Source: Cladorhizidae sp. MBARI D1340-BT2
Lineage: Eukaryota; Porifera; Demospongiae; Poecilosclerida; Cladorhizidae
Assembly: GCA_028752905.1 (NCBI GenBank)
Contig: JAQNBH010000012.1
Location: forward strand, 19,681,545 to 19,745,544
Length of the DNA stretch: 64,000 nucleotides
Reading direction: 5' to 3'
Part shown: positions 50,679 to 63,162 of the stretch, piece after piece
Position numbering within the stretch: the first letter of the stretch is position 1
How the letters are laid out: every line of letters starts with the position of its first letter
Translations under genes and position numbers: made by a program
The notes under the pieces: model-generated
Told to the model about the DNA's origin: nothing
Database searches by the model: none
What the model saw: only the letters and a program-made list of their open reading frames with translations

Positions 50679-51559
50679 CTCATTTTCCCCCCAAAAATCT
50701 TGTTATTTTGCCGTAAAGCTCATAACATTTCAACACTTTACCCAAAAAAGATAATTTTATATCACAGGATAGCACTTCTAATTATCTGTCTTTTGTACGT
50801 GCCAAAATTTTGAGTACTCTAAGTATTAGCAAGTTATGATGATTTGAAGTGGTAAGGTTTGCGATCTTTCCTGGCGTTTTCCAGTTGCCAAAGCGGTGGC
50901 CTGCCAGTGAAAAACCACTACATTTATTGATAATCTGTTGACATGTTGCAGATAAGGGCCTTCTCTATCAGTTGACAAAATCTGGGACTTTGGTCTTGTT
51001 AATTAGGGCAGTTATGACATGTTAGCTTCGTAGATTATCCACACTTCACTGAATAGACTTGATGTATAGCTATTAAGATAGGACTCTCTATGTGCTCTCT
51101 CTTGATACCAAACATCCATATATTCTGCACACTTCACTGTAATGGACTTGCAAGATAGGTATCTCTCAGTGTTCTCTATCTTGAGCTAAACATGTTAGCT
51201 TCATAGATTCTCCACACTTCACTGAATAGACTTGATATATAGCTCTAAAGGTAGGCCTCTCTCTGTTCTCTCTTGATACCAAACATCCGTATATTCTGCA
51301 TACATAGAATCACAAGATAGGTTTCTCTATGTGTTCTCTATCTTGATGCTAAACAGGTTAGCTTCATAGATTCTCCACACTTCACTGTATAAACTTGATA
51401 TATAGCTATTAAGATAGGTCTCTCCCTGTGCTCTCTGTTGATATCAAACATCCATAATATTCTGCACGCTTCACTGTAATGGACTTGATATGATTCGAAT
51501 GATAGGTTTCATTATGTGTTCTCTATCTTGATATTTGCCCTAATTTGGTCTATATGTTT
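50679..51559 (+). repeat. Monomer M58, S class, 881 bp
   Basis: It has 'gataattttatatc' (-1 bp) and 'gatagcacttc', shared with M63. It combines 'gcaagat' with 'gttctctcttg', the reverse of M57. Confidence 0.95.
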
Positions 51560-52778
51560 CTCATTTCCCCCCCAAAAATCTTGTTATTTTGCCGTAAAGC
51601 TCATAACATTTCAACACTTTACCCAAAAAAGATAATTTTTATATCACAGGATAGCCCTTCTAATTATCTGTCTTTTGTACGTGCCAAAATTTTGAGTACT
51701 CTAAGTATTAGCAAGTTATGATGATTTGAAGTGGTAAGGTTTGCGATCTTTCCTGGCGTTTTCCAGTTGCCAAAGCGGTGGCCTGCCAGTGAAAAACCAC
51801 TACATTTATTGATAATCTGTTGACATGTTGCAGATAAGGGCCTTCTCTATCAGTTGACAAAATCTGGGACTTTGGTCTTGTTAATTAGGGCAGTTATGAC
51901 ATGTTAGCTTCGTAGATTATCCACACTTCACTGAATAGACTTGATGTATAGCTATTAAGATAGGACTCTCTATGTGCTCTCTCTTGATACCAAACATCCA
52001 TATATTCTGCACACTTCACTGTAATGGACTTGCAAGATAGGTATCTCTCAGTGTTCTCTATCTTGAGCTAAACATGTTAGCTTCATAGATTCTCCACACT
52101 TCACTGAATAGACTTGATATATAGCTCTAAAGGTAGGCCTCTCTCTGTTCTCTCTCTTGATACCAAACATCCGTATATTCTGCATACATAGAATCACAAG
52201 ATAGGTTTCTCTATGTGTTCTCTATCTTGATGCTAAACAGGTTAGCTTCTTAGATTATCCACACTTCACTGAATAGACTTGATGTATAGCTATTAAGATA
52301 GGCTCTCTAAGTGCTCTCTCTTGATACCAAACATCCATATATTCTGCACACTTCACTGTAATGGACTTGCATGATAGGTATCTCTCAGTGTTCTCTATCT
52401 TGAGCTAAACATGTTAGCTTCATAGATTCTCCACACTTCACTGAATAGACTTGATATATAGCTCTAAAGGTAGGCCTCTCTCTGTTCTCTCTTGATACCA
52501 AACATCCGTATATTCTGCATACATAGAATCACAAGATAGGTTTCTCTATGTGTTCTCTATCTTGATGCTAAACAGGTTAGCTTCATAGATTCTCCACACT
52601 TCACTGTATAAACTTGATATATAGCTATTAAGATAGGTCTCTCCCTGTGCTCTCTGTTGATATCAAACATCCATAATATTCTGCACGCTTCACTGTAATG
52701 GACTTGATATGATTCGAATGATAGGTTTCATTATGTGTTCTCTATCTTGATATTTGCCCTAATTTGGTCTATATGTTT
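51560..52778 (+). repeat. Monomer M59, oversized, 1,219 bp
   Basis: A normal S unit up to 'gctaaacaggttagcttc' (from 52232). It then re-enters subrepeat 1 of an L-type unit ('ttagattatcc', 'aggctctctaag') and runs through subrepeats 1, 2 and 3 again. The net gain is 335 bp, about two subrepeats. Confidence 0.95.
52232..52566 (+). repeat. 335-bp extra subrepeat block in M59
   Basis: The word 'gctaaacagg' occurs at 52232 and again at 52567. The block between carries L-class markers ('agcttcttag', 'aggctctct') although no intact L unit occurs nearby. The joint lies within 'gttagcttc', shared by subrepeats 1 and 3. Confidence 0.9.
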
Positions 52779-53662
52779 CTCATTTTCCCCCCAAAAATCT
52801 TGTTATTTTGCCGTAAAGCTCATAACATTTCAACACTTTACCCAAAAAAGATAATTTTTATATCACAGGATAGCCCTTCTAATTATCTGTCTTTTGTACG
52901 TGCCAAAATTTTGAGTACTCTAAGTATTAGCAAGTTATGATGATTTGAAGTGGTAAGGTTTGCGATCTTTCCTGGCGTTTTCCAGTTGCCAAAGCGGTGG
53001 CCTGCCAGTGAAAAACCACTACATTTATTGATAATCTGTTGACATGTTGCAGATAAGGGCCTTCTCTATCAGTTGACAAAATCTGGGACTTTGGTCTTGT
53101 TAATTAGGGCAGTTATGACATGTTAGCTTCGTAGATTATCCACACTTCACTGAATAGACTTGATGTATAGCTATTAAGATAGGACTCTCTATGTGCTCTC
53201 TCTTGATACCAAACATCCATATATTCTGCACACTTCACTGTAATGGACTTGCAAGATAGGTATCTCTCAGTGTTCTCTATCTTGAGCTAAACATGTTAGC
53301 TTCATAGATTCTCCACACTTCACTGAATAGACTTGATATATAGCTCTAAAGGTAGGCCTCTCTCTGTTCTCTCTCTTGATACCAAACATCCGTATATTCT
53401 GCATACATAGAATCACAAGATAGGTTTCTCTATGTGTTCTCTATCTTGATGCTAAACAGGTTAGCTTCATAGATTCTCCACACTTCACTGTATAAACTTG
53501 ATATATAGCTATTAAGATAGGTCTCTCCCTGTGCTCTCTGTTGATATCAAACATCCATAATATTCTGCACGCTTCACTGTAATGGACTTGATATGATTCG
53601 AATGATAGGTTTCATTATGTGTTCTCTATCTTGATATTTGCCCTAATTTGGTCTATATGTTT
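52779..53662 (+). repeat. Monomer M60, S class, 884 bp
   Basis: Counterpart of M55 in pentamer copy 2: 'cacagg', 'gttatgatg', 'ctctatgtg', 'gcaagat' and 'gcacgc'. Confidence 0.95.
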
Positions 53663-54544
53663 CTCATTTTCCCCCCAAAAATCTTGTTATTTTGCCGTAA
53701 AGCTCATAACTTTGCTACACTTTACCCAAAAAAGATAATTTTTATATCACCGGATAGCCCTTCTAATTATCTGTCTTTTGTACTTGCCAAAATTTTGAGT
53801 ACTCTAAGTATTAGCAAGTTATGGTGATTTGAAGTGGTAAGTTTTGCGATCTTTCCTGGCGTTTTCCAGTTGCCAAAGCGGTGGCCTGCCAGTGAAAAAC
53901 CACTACATTTATTGATAATCTGTTGACATGTTGCAGATAAGGGCCTTCTCTATCAGTTGACAAAATCTGGGACTTTGGTCTTGTTAATTAGGGCAGTTAT
54001 GACATGTTAGCTTCGTAGATTATCCACACTTCACTGAATAGACTTGATGTATAGCTATTAAGATAGGACTCTCTAAGTGCTCTCTCTTGATACCAAACAT
54101 CCATATATTCTGCACACTTCACTGTAATGGACTTGCATGATAGGTATCTCTCAGTGTTCTCTATCTTGAGCTAAACATGTTAGCTTCATAGATTCTCCAC
54201 ACTTCACTGAATAGACTTGATATATAGCTCTAAAGGTAGGCCTCTCTCTGTTCTCTCTTGATACCAAACATCCGTATATTCTGCATACATAGAATCACAA
54301 GATAGGTTTCTCTATGTGTTCTCTATCTTGATGCTAAACAGGTTAGCTTCATAGATTCTCCACACTTCACTGTATAAACTTGATATATAGCTATTAAGAT
54401 AGGTCTCTCCCTGTGCTCTCTGTTGATATCAAACATCCATAATATTCTGCACGCTTCACTGTAATGGACTTGATATGATTCGAATGATAGGTTTCATTAT
54501 GTGTTCTCTATCTTGATATTTGCCCTAATTTGGTCTATATGTTT
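53663..54544 (+). repeat. Monomer M61, S class, 882 bp
   Basis: Counterpart of M56, with 'gtacttgcc' and 'ggtaagttttgcg'. Confidence 0.95.
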
Positions 54545-55427
54545 CTCATTTCCCCCCCCAAAATCTTGTTATTTTGCCGTAAAGCTCATAACTTTACTAC
54601 ACTTTACCCAAAAAAGATAATTTTTATATCACAGGATAGCCCTTCTAATTATCTGTCTTTTGTACGTGCCAAAATTTTGAGTACTCTAAGTATTAGCAAG
54701 TTATGATGATTTGAAGTGGTAAGGTTTGCGATCTTTCCTGGCGTTTTCCAGTTGCCAAAGCGGTGGCCTGCCAGTGAAAAACCACTACATTTATTGATAA
54801 TCTGTTGACATGTTGCAGATAAGGGCCTTCTCTATCAGTTGACAAAATCTGGGACTTTGGTCTTGTTAATTAGGGCAGTTATGACATGTTAGCTTCGTAG
54901 ATTATCCACACTTCACTGAATAGACTTGATGTATAGCTATTAAGATAGGACTCTGTAAGTGCTCTCTCTTGATACCAAACATCCATATATTCTGCACACT
55001 TCACTGTAATGGACTTGCATGATAGGTATCTCTCAGTGTTCTCTATCTTGAGCTAAACATGTTAGCTTCATAGATTCTCCACACTTCACTGAATAGACTT
55101 GATATATAGCTCTAAAGGTAGGCCTCTCTCTGTTCTCTCTCTTGATACCAAACATCCGTATATTCTGCATACATAGAATCACAAGATAGGTTTCTCTATG
55201 TGTTCTCTATCTTGATGCTAAACAGGTTAGCTTCATAGATTCTCCACACTTCACTGTATAAACTTGATATATAGCTATTAAGATAGGTCTCTCCCTGTGC
55301 TCTCTGTTGATATCAAACATCCATAATATTCTGCACGCTTCACTGTAATGGACTTGTATGATTCGAATGATAGGTTTCATTATGTGTTCTCTATCTTGAT
55401 ATTTGCCCTAATTTGGTCTATATGTTT
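54545..55427 (+). repeat. Monomer M62, S class, 883 bp
   Basis: Counterpart of M57, with 'tttactacac', 'actctgtaagtg' and 'gacttgtatgattc'. Confidence 0.95.
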
Positions 55428-56308
55428 CTCATTTTCCCCCCAAAAATCTTGTTATTTTGCCGTAAAGCTCATAACATTTCAACACTTTACCCAAAAAAGA
55501 TAATTTTATATCACAGGATAGCACTTCTAATTATCTGTCTTTTGTACGTGCCAAAATTTTGAGTACTCTAAGTATTAGCAAGTTATGATGATTTGAAGTG
55601 GTAAGGTTTGCGATCTTTCCTGGCGTTTTCCAGTTGCCAAAGCGGTGGCCTGCCAGTGAAAAACCACTACATTTATTGATAATCTGTTGACATGTTGCAG
55701 ATAAGGGCCTTCTCTATCAGTTGACAAAATCTGGGACTTTGGTCTTGTTAATTAGGGCAGTTATGACATGTTAGCTTCGTAGATTATCCACACTTCACTG
55801 AATAGACTTGATGTATAGCTATTAAGATAGGACTCTCTATGTGCTCTCTCTTGATACCAAACATCCATATATTCTGCACACTTCACTGTAATGGACTTGC
55901 AAGATAGGTATCTCTCAGTGTTCTCTATCTTGAGCTAAACATGTTAGCTTCATAGATTCTCCACACTTCACTGAATAGACTTGATATATAGCTCTAAAGG
56001 TAGGCCTCTCTCTGTTCTCTCTTGATACCAAACATCCGTATATTCTGCATACATAGAATCACAAGATAGGTTTCTCTATGTGTTCTCTATCTTGATGCTA
56101 AACAGGTTAGCTTCATAGATTCTCCACACTTCACTGTATAAACTTGATATATAGCTATTAAGATAGGTCTCTCCCTGTGCTCTCTGTTGATATCAAACAT
56201 CCATAATATTCTGCACGCTTCACTGTAATGGACTTGATATGATTCGAATGATAGGTTTCATTATGTGTTCTCTATCTTGATATTTGCCCTAATTTGGTCT
56301 ATATGTTT
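55428..56308 (+). repeat. Monomer M63, S class, 881 bp
   Basis: Counterpart of M58, with 'gataattttatatc' and 'gatagcacttc'. Confidence 0.95.
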
Positions 56309-57527
56309 CTCATTTCCCCCCCAAAAATCTTGTTATTTTGCCGTAAAGCTCATAACATTTCAACACTTTACCCAAAAAAGATAATTTTTATATCACAGGA
56401 TAGCCCTTCTAATTATCTGTCTTTTGTACGTGCCAAAATTTTGAGTACTCTAAGTATTAGCAAGTTATGATGATTTGAAGTGGTAAGGTTTGCGATCTTT
56501 CCTGGCGTTTTCCAGTTGCCAAAGCGGTGGCCTGCCAGTGAAAAACCACTACATTTATTGATAATCTGTTGACATGTTGCAGATAAGGGCCTTCTCTATC
56601 AGTTGACAAAATCTGGGACTTTGGTCTTGTTAATTAGGGCAGTTATGACATGTTAGCTTCGTAGATTATCCACACTTCACTGAATAGACTTGATGTATAG
56701 CTATTAAGATAGGACTCTCTATGTGCTCTCTCTTGATACCAAACATCCATATATTCTGCACACTTCACTGTAATGGACTTGCAAGATAGGTATCTCTCAG
56801 TGTTCTCTATCTTGAGCTAAACATGTTAGCTTCATAGATTCTCCACACTTCACTGAATAGACTTGATATATAGCTCTAAAGGTAGGCCTCTCTCTGTTCT
56901 CTCTCTTGATACCAAACATCCGTATATTCTGCATACATAGAATCACAAGATAGGTTTCTCTATGTGTTCTCTATCTTGATGCTAAACAGGTTAGCTTCTT
57001 AGATTATCCACACTTCACTGAATAGACTTGATGTATAGCTATTAAGATAGGCTCTCTAAGTGCTCTCTCTTGATACCAAACATCCATATATTCTGCACAC
57101 TTCACTGTAATGGACTTGCATGATAGGTATCTCTCAGTGTTCTCTATCTTGAGCTAAACATGTTAGCTTCATAGATTCTCCACACTTCACTGAATAGACT
57201 TGATATATAGCTCTAAAGGTAGGCCTCTCTCTGTTCTCTCTTGATACCAAACATCCGTATATTCTGCATACATAGAATCACAAGATAGGTTTCTCTATGT
57301 GTTCTCTATCTTGATGCTAAACAGGTTAGCTTCATAGATTCTCCACACTTCACTGTATAAACTTGATATATAGCTATTAAGGTAGGTCTCTCCCTGTGCT
57401 CTCTGTTGATATCAAACATCCATAATATTCTGCAAACTTCACTGTAATGGACTTGATATGATTCGATTGATAGGTTTCATTATGTGTTCTCTATCTTGAT
57501 ATTTGCCCTAATTTGGTCTATATGTTT
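56309..57527 (+). repeat. Monomer M64, oversized, 1,219 bp
   Basis: Counterpart of M59 with the same 335-bp block. Its tail differs: 'attaaggtagg' (shared with M69), 'gcaaacttcac' and the private 'attcgattgatagg'. Confidence 0.95.
56981..57315 (+). repeat. 335-bp extra subrepeat block in M64
   Basis: 'gctaaacagg' at 56981 and 57316 brackets the same block as in M59, with the same joint, so both descend from one event. Confidence 0.9.
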
Positions 57528-58411
57528 CTCATTTTTTCCCCAAAAATCTTGTTATTTTGCCGTAAAGCTCATAACATTTCAACACTTTGCCCAAAAAAGA
57601 TAATTTTTATATCACAGGATAGCCCTTCTAATTATCTGTCTTTTGTACGTGCCAAAATTTTGAGTACTCTAAGTATTAGCAAGTGATGATGATTTGAAGT
57701 GGTAAGGTTTGCGATCTTTCCTGGCGTTTTCCAGTTGCCAAAGCGGTGGCCTGCCAGTAAAAAACCACTACATTTATTGATAATCTGTTGACATGTTGCA
57801 GATAAGGGCCTTCTCTATCAGTTGACAAAATCTGGGACTTTGGTCTTGTTAATTAGGGCAGTTATGACATGTTAGCTTCGTAGATTATCCACACTTCACT
57901 GAATAGACTTGATGTATAGCTATTAAGATAGGACTCTCTATGTGCTCTCTCTTGATACCAAACATCCATATATTCTGCACACTTCACTGTAATGGACTTG
58001 CAAGATAGGTATCTCTCAGTGTTCTCTATCTTGAGCTAAACATGTTAGCTTCATAGATTCTCCACACTTCACTGAATAGACTTGATATATAGCTCTAAAG
58101 GTAGGCCTCTCTCTGTTCTCTCTCTTGATACCAAACATCCGTATATTCTGCATACATAGAATCACAAGATAGGTTTCTCTATGTGTTCTCTATCTTGATG
58201 CTAAACAGGTTAGCTTCATAGATTCTCCACACTTCACTGTATAAACTTGATATATAGCTATTAAGATAGGTCTCTCCCTGTGCTCTCTGTTGATATCAAA
58301 CATCCATAATATTCTGCACGCTTCACTGTAATGGACTTGATATGATTCGAATGATAGGTTTCATTATGTGTTCTCTATCTTGATATTTGCCCTAATTTGG
58401 TCTATATGTTT
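57528..58411 (+). repeat. Monomer M65, S class, 884 bp
   Basis: Tract T6 C4 A5 and the private 'ctttgcccaaa'. It has 'caagtgatgatg' and 'gccagtaaaaaacc', both shared with M67 and M70. Pentamer identity breaks down here. Confidence 0.95.
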
Positions 58412-59293
58412 CTCATTTTCCCCCCAAAAATCTTGTTATTTTGCCGTAAAGCTCATAACATTTCAACACTTTACCCAAAAAAGATAATTTTTATATCACA
58501 GGATAGCCCTTCTAATTATCTGTCTTTTGTACGTGCCAAAATTTTGAGTACTCTAAGTATTAGCAAGTTATGGTGATTTGAAGTGGTAAGGTTTGCGATC
58601 TTTCCTGGCGTTTTCCAGTTGCCAAAGCGGTGGCCTGCCAGTGAAAAACCACTACATTTAGTGATAATCTGTTGACATGTTGCAGATAAGGGCCTTCTCT
58701 ATCAGTTGACAAAATCTGGGACTTTGGTCTTGTTAATTAGGGCAGTTATGACATGTTAGCTTCGTAGATTATCCACACTTCACTGAATAGACTTGATGTA
58801 TAGCTATTAAGATAGGACTCTCTAAGTGCTCTCTCTTGATACCAAACATCCATATATTCTGCACACTTCACTGTAATGGACTTGCATGATAGGTATCTCT
58901 CAGTGTTCTCTATCTTGAGCTAAACATGTTAGCTTCATAGATTCTCCACACTTCACTGAATAGACTTGATATATAGCTCTAAAGGTAGGCCTCTCTCTGT
59001 TCTCTCTTGATACCAAACATCCGTATATTCTGCATACATAGAATCACAAGATAGGTTTCTCTATGTGTTCTCTATCTTGATGCTAAACAGGTTAGCTTCA
59101 TAGATTCTCCACACTTCACTGTATAAACTTGATATATAGCTATTAAGATAGGTCTCTCCCTGTGCTCTCTGTTGATATCAAACATCCATAATATTCTGCA
59201 CGCTTCACTGTAATGGACTTGATATGATTCGAATGATAGGTTTCATTATGTGTTCTCTATCTTGATATTTGCCCTAATTTGGTCTATATGTTT
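58412..59293 (+). repeat. Monomer M66, S class, 882 bp
   Basis: It has 'cacagg' with the older 'gttatggtg', 'ctctaagtg' and the private 'catttagtgataatc'. Confidence 0.95.
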
Positions 59294-60177
59294 CTCATTT
59301 TCCCCCCAAAAATCTTGTTATTTTGCCGTAAAGCTCATAACATTTCAACACTTTACCCAAAAAAGATAATTTTTATATCACAGGATAGCCCTTCTAATTA
59401 TCTGTCTTTTGTACGTGCCAAAATTTTGAGTACTCTAAGTATTAGCAAGTGATGATGATTTGAAGTGGTAAGGTTTGCGATCTTTCCTGGCGTTTTCCAG
59501 TTGCCAAAGCGGTGGCCTGCCAGTAAAAAACCACTACATTTATTGATAATCTGTTGATATGTTGCAGATAAGGGCCTTCTCTATCAGTTGACAAAATCTG
59601 GGACTTTGGTCTTGTTAATTAGGGCAGTTATGACATGTTAGCTTCGTAGATTATCCACACTTCACTGAATAGACTTGATGTATAGCTATTAAGATAGGAC
59701 TCTCTATGTGCTCTCTCTTGATACCAAACATCCATATATTCTGCACACTTCACTGTAATGGACTTGCAAGATAGGTATCTCTCAGTGTTCTCTATCTTGA
59801 GCTAAACATGTTAGCTTCATAGATTCTCCACACTTCACTGAATAGACTTGATATATAGCTCTAAAGGTAGGCCTCTCTCTGTTCTCTCTCTTGATACCAA
59901 ACATCCGTATATTCTGCATACATAGAATCACAAGATAGGTTTCTCTATGTGTTCTCTATCTTGATGCTAAACAGGTTAGCTTCATAGATTCTCCACACTT
60001 CACTGTATAAACTTGATATATAGCTATTAAGATAGGTCTCTCCCTGTGCTCTCTGTTGATATCAAACATCCATAATATTCTGCACACTTCACTGTAATGG
60101 ACTTGATATGATTCGAATGATAGGTTTCATTATGTGTTCTCTATCTTGATATTTGCCCTAATTTGGTCTATATGTTT
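59294..60177 (+). repeat. Monomer M67, S class, 884 bp
   Basis: M65 type with the private 'gttgatatgttgc' and an ending with the older 'gcacacttc'. Confidence 0.95.
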
Positions 60178-61059
60178 CTCATTTTCCCCCCAAAAATCTT
60201 GTTATTTTGCCGTAAAGCTCATAACTTTTCTACACTTTACCCAAAAAAGAAAATTTTTATATCACCGGATAGCCCTTCTAATTATCTGTCTTTTATATGT
60301 GCCAAAATTTTGAGTACTCTAAGTATTAGCAAGTTATGGTGATTTGAAGTGGTAAGGTTTGCGATCTTTCCTGGCGTTTTCCAGTTGCCAAAGCGGTGGC
60401 CTGCCAGTAAAAAACCACTACATTTATTCATAATCTGTTGACATGTTGCAGATAAGGGCCTTCTCTATCAGTTGACAAAATCTGGGACTTTGGTCTTGTT
60501 AATTAGGGCAGTTATGACATGTTAGCTTCGTAGATTATCCACACTTCACTGAATAGACTTGATGTATAGCTATTAAGATAGGACTCTCTAAGTGCTCTCT
60601 CTTGATACCAAACATCCATATATTCTGCACACTTCACTGTAATGGACTTGCATGATAGGTATCTCTCAGTGTTCTCTATCTTGAGCTAAACATGTTAGCT
60701 TCATAGATTCTCCACACTTCACTGAATAGACTTGATATATAGCTCTAAAGGTAGGCCTCTCTCTGTTCTCTCTTGATACCAAACATCCGTATATTCTGCA
60801 TACATAGAATCACAAGATAGGTTTCTCTATGTGTTCTCTATCTTGATGCTAAACAGGTTAGCTTCATAGATTCTCCACACTTCACTGTATAAACTTGATA
60901 TATAGCTATTAAGATAGGTCTCTCCCTGTGCTCTCTGTTGATATCAAACATCCATAATATTCTGCACGCTTCACTGTAATGGACTTGATATGATTCGAAT
61001 GATAGGTTTCATTATGTGTTCTCTATCTTGATATTTGCCCTAATTTGGTCTATATGTTT
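60178..61059 (+). repeat. Monomer M68, S class, 882 bp
   Basis: Older-looking first half ('ttttctacac', 'aaagaaaattt', 'caccgg') with private 'cttttatatgtgcc' and 'tttattcataatc', then 'gcatgat' and 'gcacgc'. Confidence 0.95.
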
Positions 61060-62278
61060 CTCATTTCCCCCCCAAAAATCTTGTTATTTTGCCGTAAAGC
61101 TCATAACATTTCAACACTTTACCCAAAAAAGATAATTTTTATATCACAGGATAGCCCTTCTAATTATCTGTCTTTTGTACGTGCCAAAATTTTGAGTACT
61201 CTAAGTATTAGCAAGTTATGATGATTTGAAGTGGTAAGGTTTGCGATCTTTCCTGGCGTTTTCCAGTTGCCAAAGCGGTGGCCTGCCAGTGAAAAACCAC
61301 TACATTTATTGATAATCTGTTGACATGTTGCAGATAAGGGCCTTCTCTATCAGTTGACAAAATCTGGGACTTTGGTCTTGTTAATTAGGGCAGTTATGAC
61401 ATGTTAGCTTCGTAGATTATCCACACTTCACTGAATAGACTTGATGTATAGCTATTAAGATAGGACTCTCTATGTGCTCTCTCTTGATACCAAACATCCA
61501 TATATTCTGCACACTTCACTGTAATGGACTTGCAAGATAGGTATCTCTCAGTGTTCTCTATCTTGAGCTAAACATGTTAGCTTCATAGATTCTCCACACT
61601 TCACTGAATAGACTTGATATATAGCTCTAAAGGTAGGCCTCTCTCTGTTCTCTCTCTTGATACCAAACATCCGTATATTCTGCATACATAGAATCACAAG
61701 ATAGGTTTCTCTATGTGTTCTCTATCTTGATGCTAAACAGGTTAGCTTCTTAGATTATCCACACTTCACTGAATAGACTTGATGTATAGCTATTAAGATA
61801 GGCTCTCTAAGTGCTCTCTCTTGATACCAAACATCCATATATTCTGCACACTTCACTGTAATGGACTTGCATGATAGGTATCTCTCAGTGTTCTCTATCT
61901 TGAGCTAAACATGTTAGCTTCATAGATTCTCCACACTTCACTGAATAGACTTGATATATAGCTCTAAAGGTAGGCCTCTCTCTGTTCTCTCTTGATACCA
62001 AACATCCGTATATTCTGCATACATAGAATCACAAGATAGGTTTCTCTATGTGTTCTCTATCTTGATGCTAAACAGGTTAGCTTCATAGATTCTCCACACT
62101 TCACTGTATAAACTTGATATATAGCTATTAAGGTAGGTCTCTCCCTGTGCTCTCTGTTGATATCAAACATCCATAATATTCTGCACGCTTCACTGTAATG
62201 GACTTGATATGATTCGAATGATAGGTTTCATTATGTGTTCTCTATCTTGATATTTGCCCTAATTTGGTCTATATGTTT
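61060..62278 (+). repeat. Monomer M69, oversized, 1,219 bp
   Basis: Third copy of the enlarged unit, sharing 'attaaggtagg' with M64 but ending in 'gcacgcttc'. Confidence 0.95.
61732..62066 (+). repeat. 335-bp extra subrepeat block in M69
   Basis: 'gctaaacagg' at 61732 and 62067 brackets the same extra block as in M59 and M64. Confidence 0.9.
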
Positions 62279-63162
62279 CTCATTTTCCCCCCAAAAATCT
62301 TGTTATTTTGCCGTAAAGCTCATAACATTTCAACACTTTACCCAAAAAAGATAATTTTTATATCACAGGATAGCCCTTCTAATTATCTGTCTTTTGTACG
62401 TGCCAAAATTTTGAGTACTCTAAGTATTAGCAAGTGATGATGATTTGAAGTGGTAAGGTTTGCGATCTTTCCTGGCGTTTTCCAGTTGCCAAAGCGGTGG
62501 CCTGCCAGTAAAAAACCACTACATTTATTGATAATCTGTTGACATGTTGCAGATAAGGGCCTTCTCTATCAGTTGACAAAATCTGGGACTTTGGTCTTGT
62601 TAATTAGGGCAGTTATGACATGTTAGCTTCGTAGATTATCCACACTTCACTGAATAGACTTGATGTATAGCTATTAAGATAGGACTCTCTATGTGCTCTC
62701 TCTTGATACCAAACATCCATATATTCTGCACACTTCACTGTAATGGACTTGCAAGATAGGTATCTCTCAGTGTTCTCTATCTTGAGCTAAACATGTTAGC
62801 TTCATAGATTCTCCACACTTCACTGAATAGACTTGATATATAGCTCTAAAGGTAGGCCTCTCTCTGTTCTCTCTCTTGATACCAAACATCCGTATATTCT
62901 GCATACATAGAATCACAAGATAGGTTTCTCTATGTGTTCTCTATCTTGATGCTAAACAGGTTAGCTTCATAGATTCTCCACACTTCACTGTATAAACTTG
63001 ATATATAGCTATTAAGATAGGTCTCTCCCTGTGCTCTCTGTTGATATCAAACATCCATAATATTCTGCACGCTTCACTGTAATGGACTTGATATGATTCG
63101 AATGATAGGTTTCATTATGTGTTCTCTATCTTGATATTTGCCCTAATTTGGTCTATATGTTT
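62279..63162 (+). repeat. Monomer M70, S class, 884 bp
   Basis: M65 type ('caagtgatgatg', 'gccagtaaaaaacc', 'ctctatgtg') with a normal C6 tract and 'gcacgc'. Confidence 0.95.

Larger units (their letters stand above)
48030..52778 (+). repeat. HOR pentamer with oversized unit, 4,749 bp, copy 1 (M55-M59)
   Basis: Unit lengths 884, 882, 883, 881, 1,219. The markers 'actctgtaagtg', 'gacttgtatg' and 'gatagcacttc' are confined to this unit and its copy, apart from 'actctgtaagtg' in M71. Confidence 0.9.
52779..57527 (+). repeat. HOR pentamer with oversized unit, 4,749 bp, copy 2 (M60-M64)
   Basis: Identical unit lengths to copy 1. Differences appear only near the end: 'attaaggtagg', 'gcaaacttc' and 'attcgattg' in the tail of M64. 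Confidence 0.9.
57528..62278 (+). repeat. Degenerate third pentamer, 4,751 bp (M65-M69)
   Basis: Unit lengths 884, 882, 884, 882, 1,219. The oversized last unit matches M64, but the four preceding units are of other types, so the HOR has been partly overwritten here. Confidence 0.75.
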
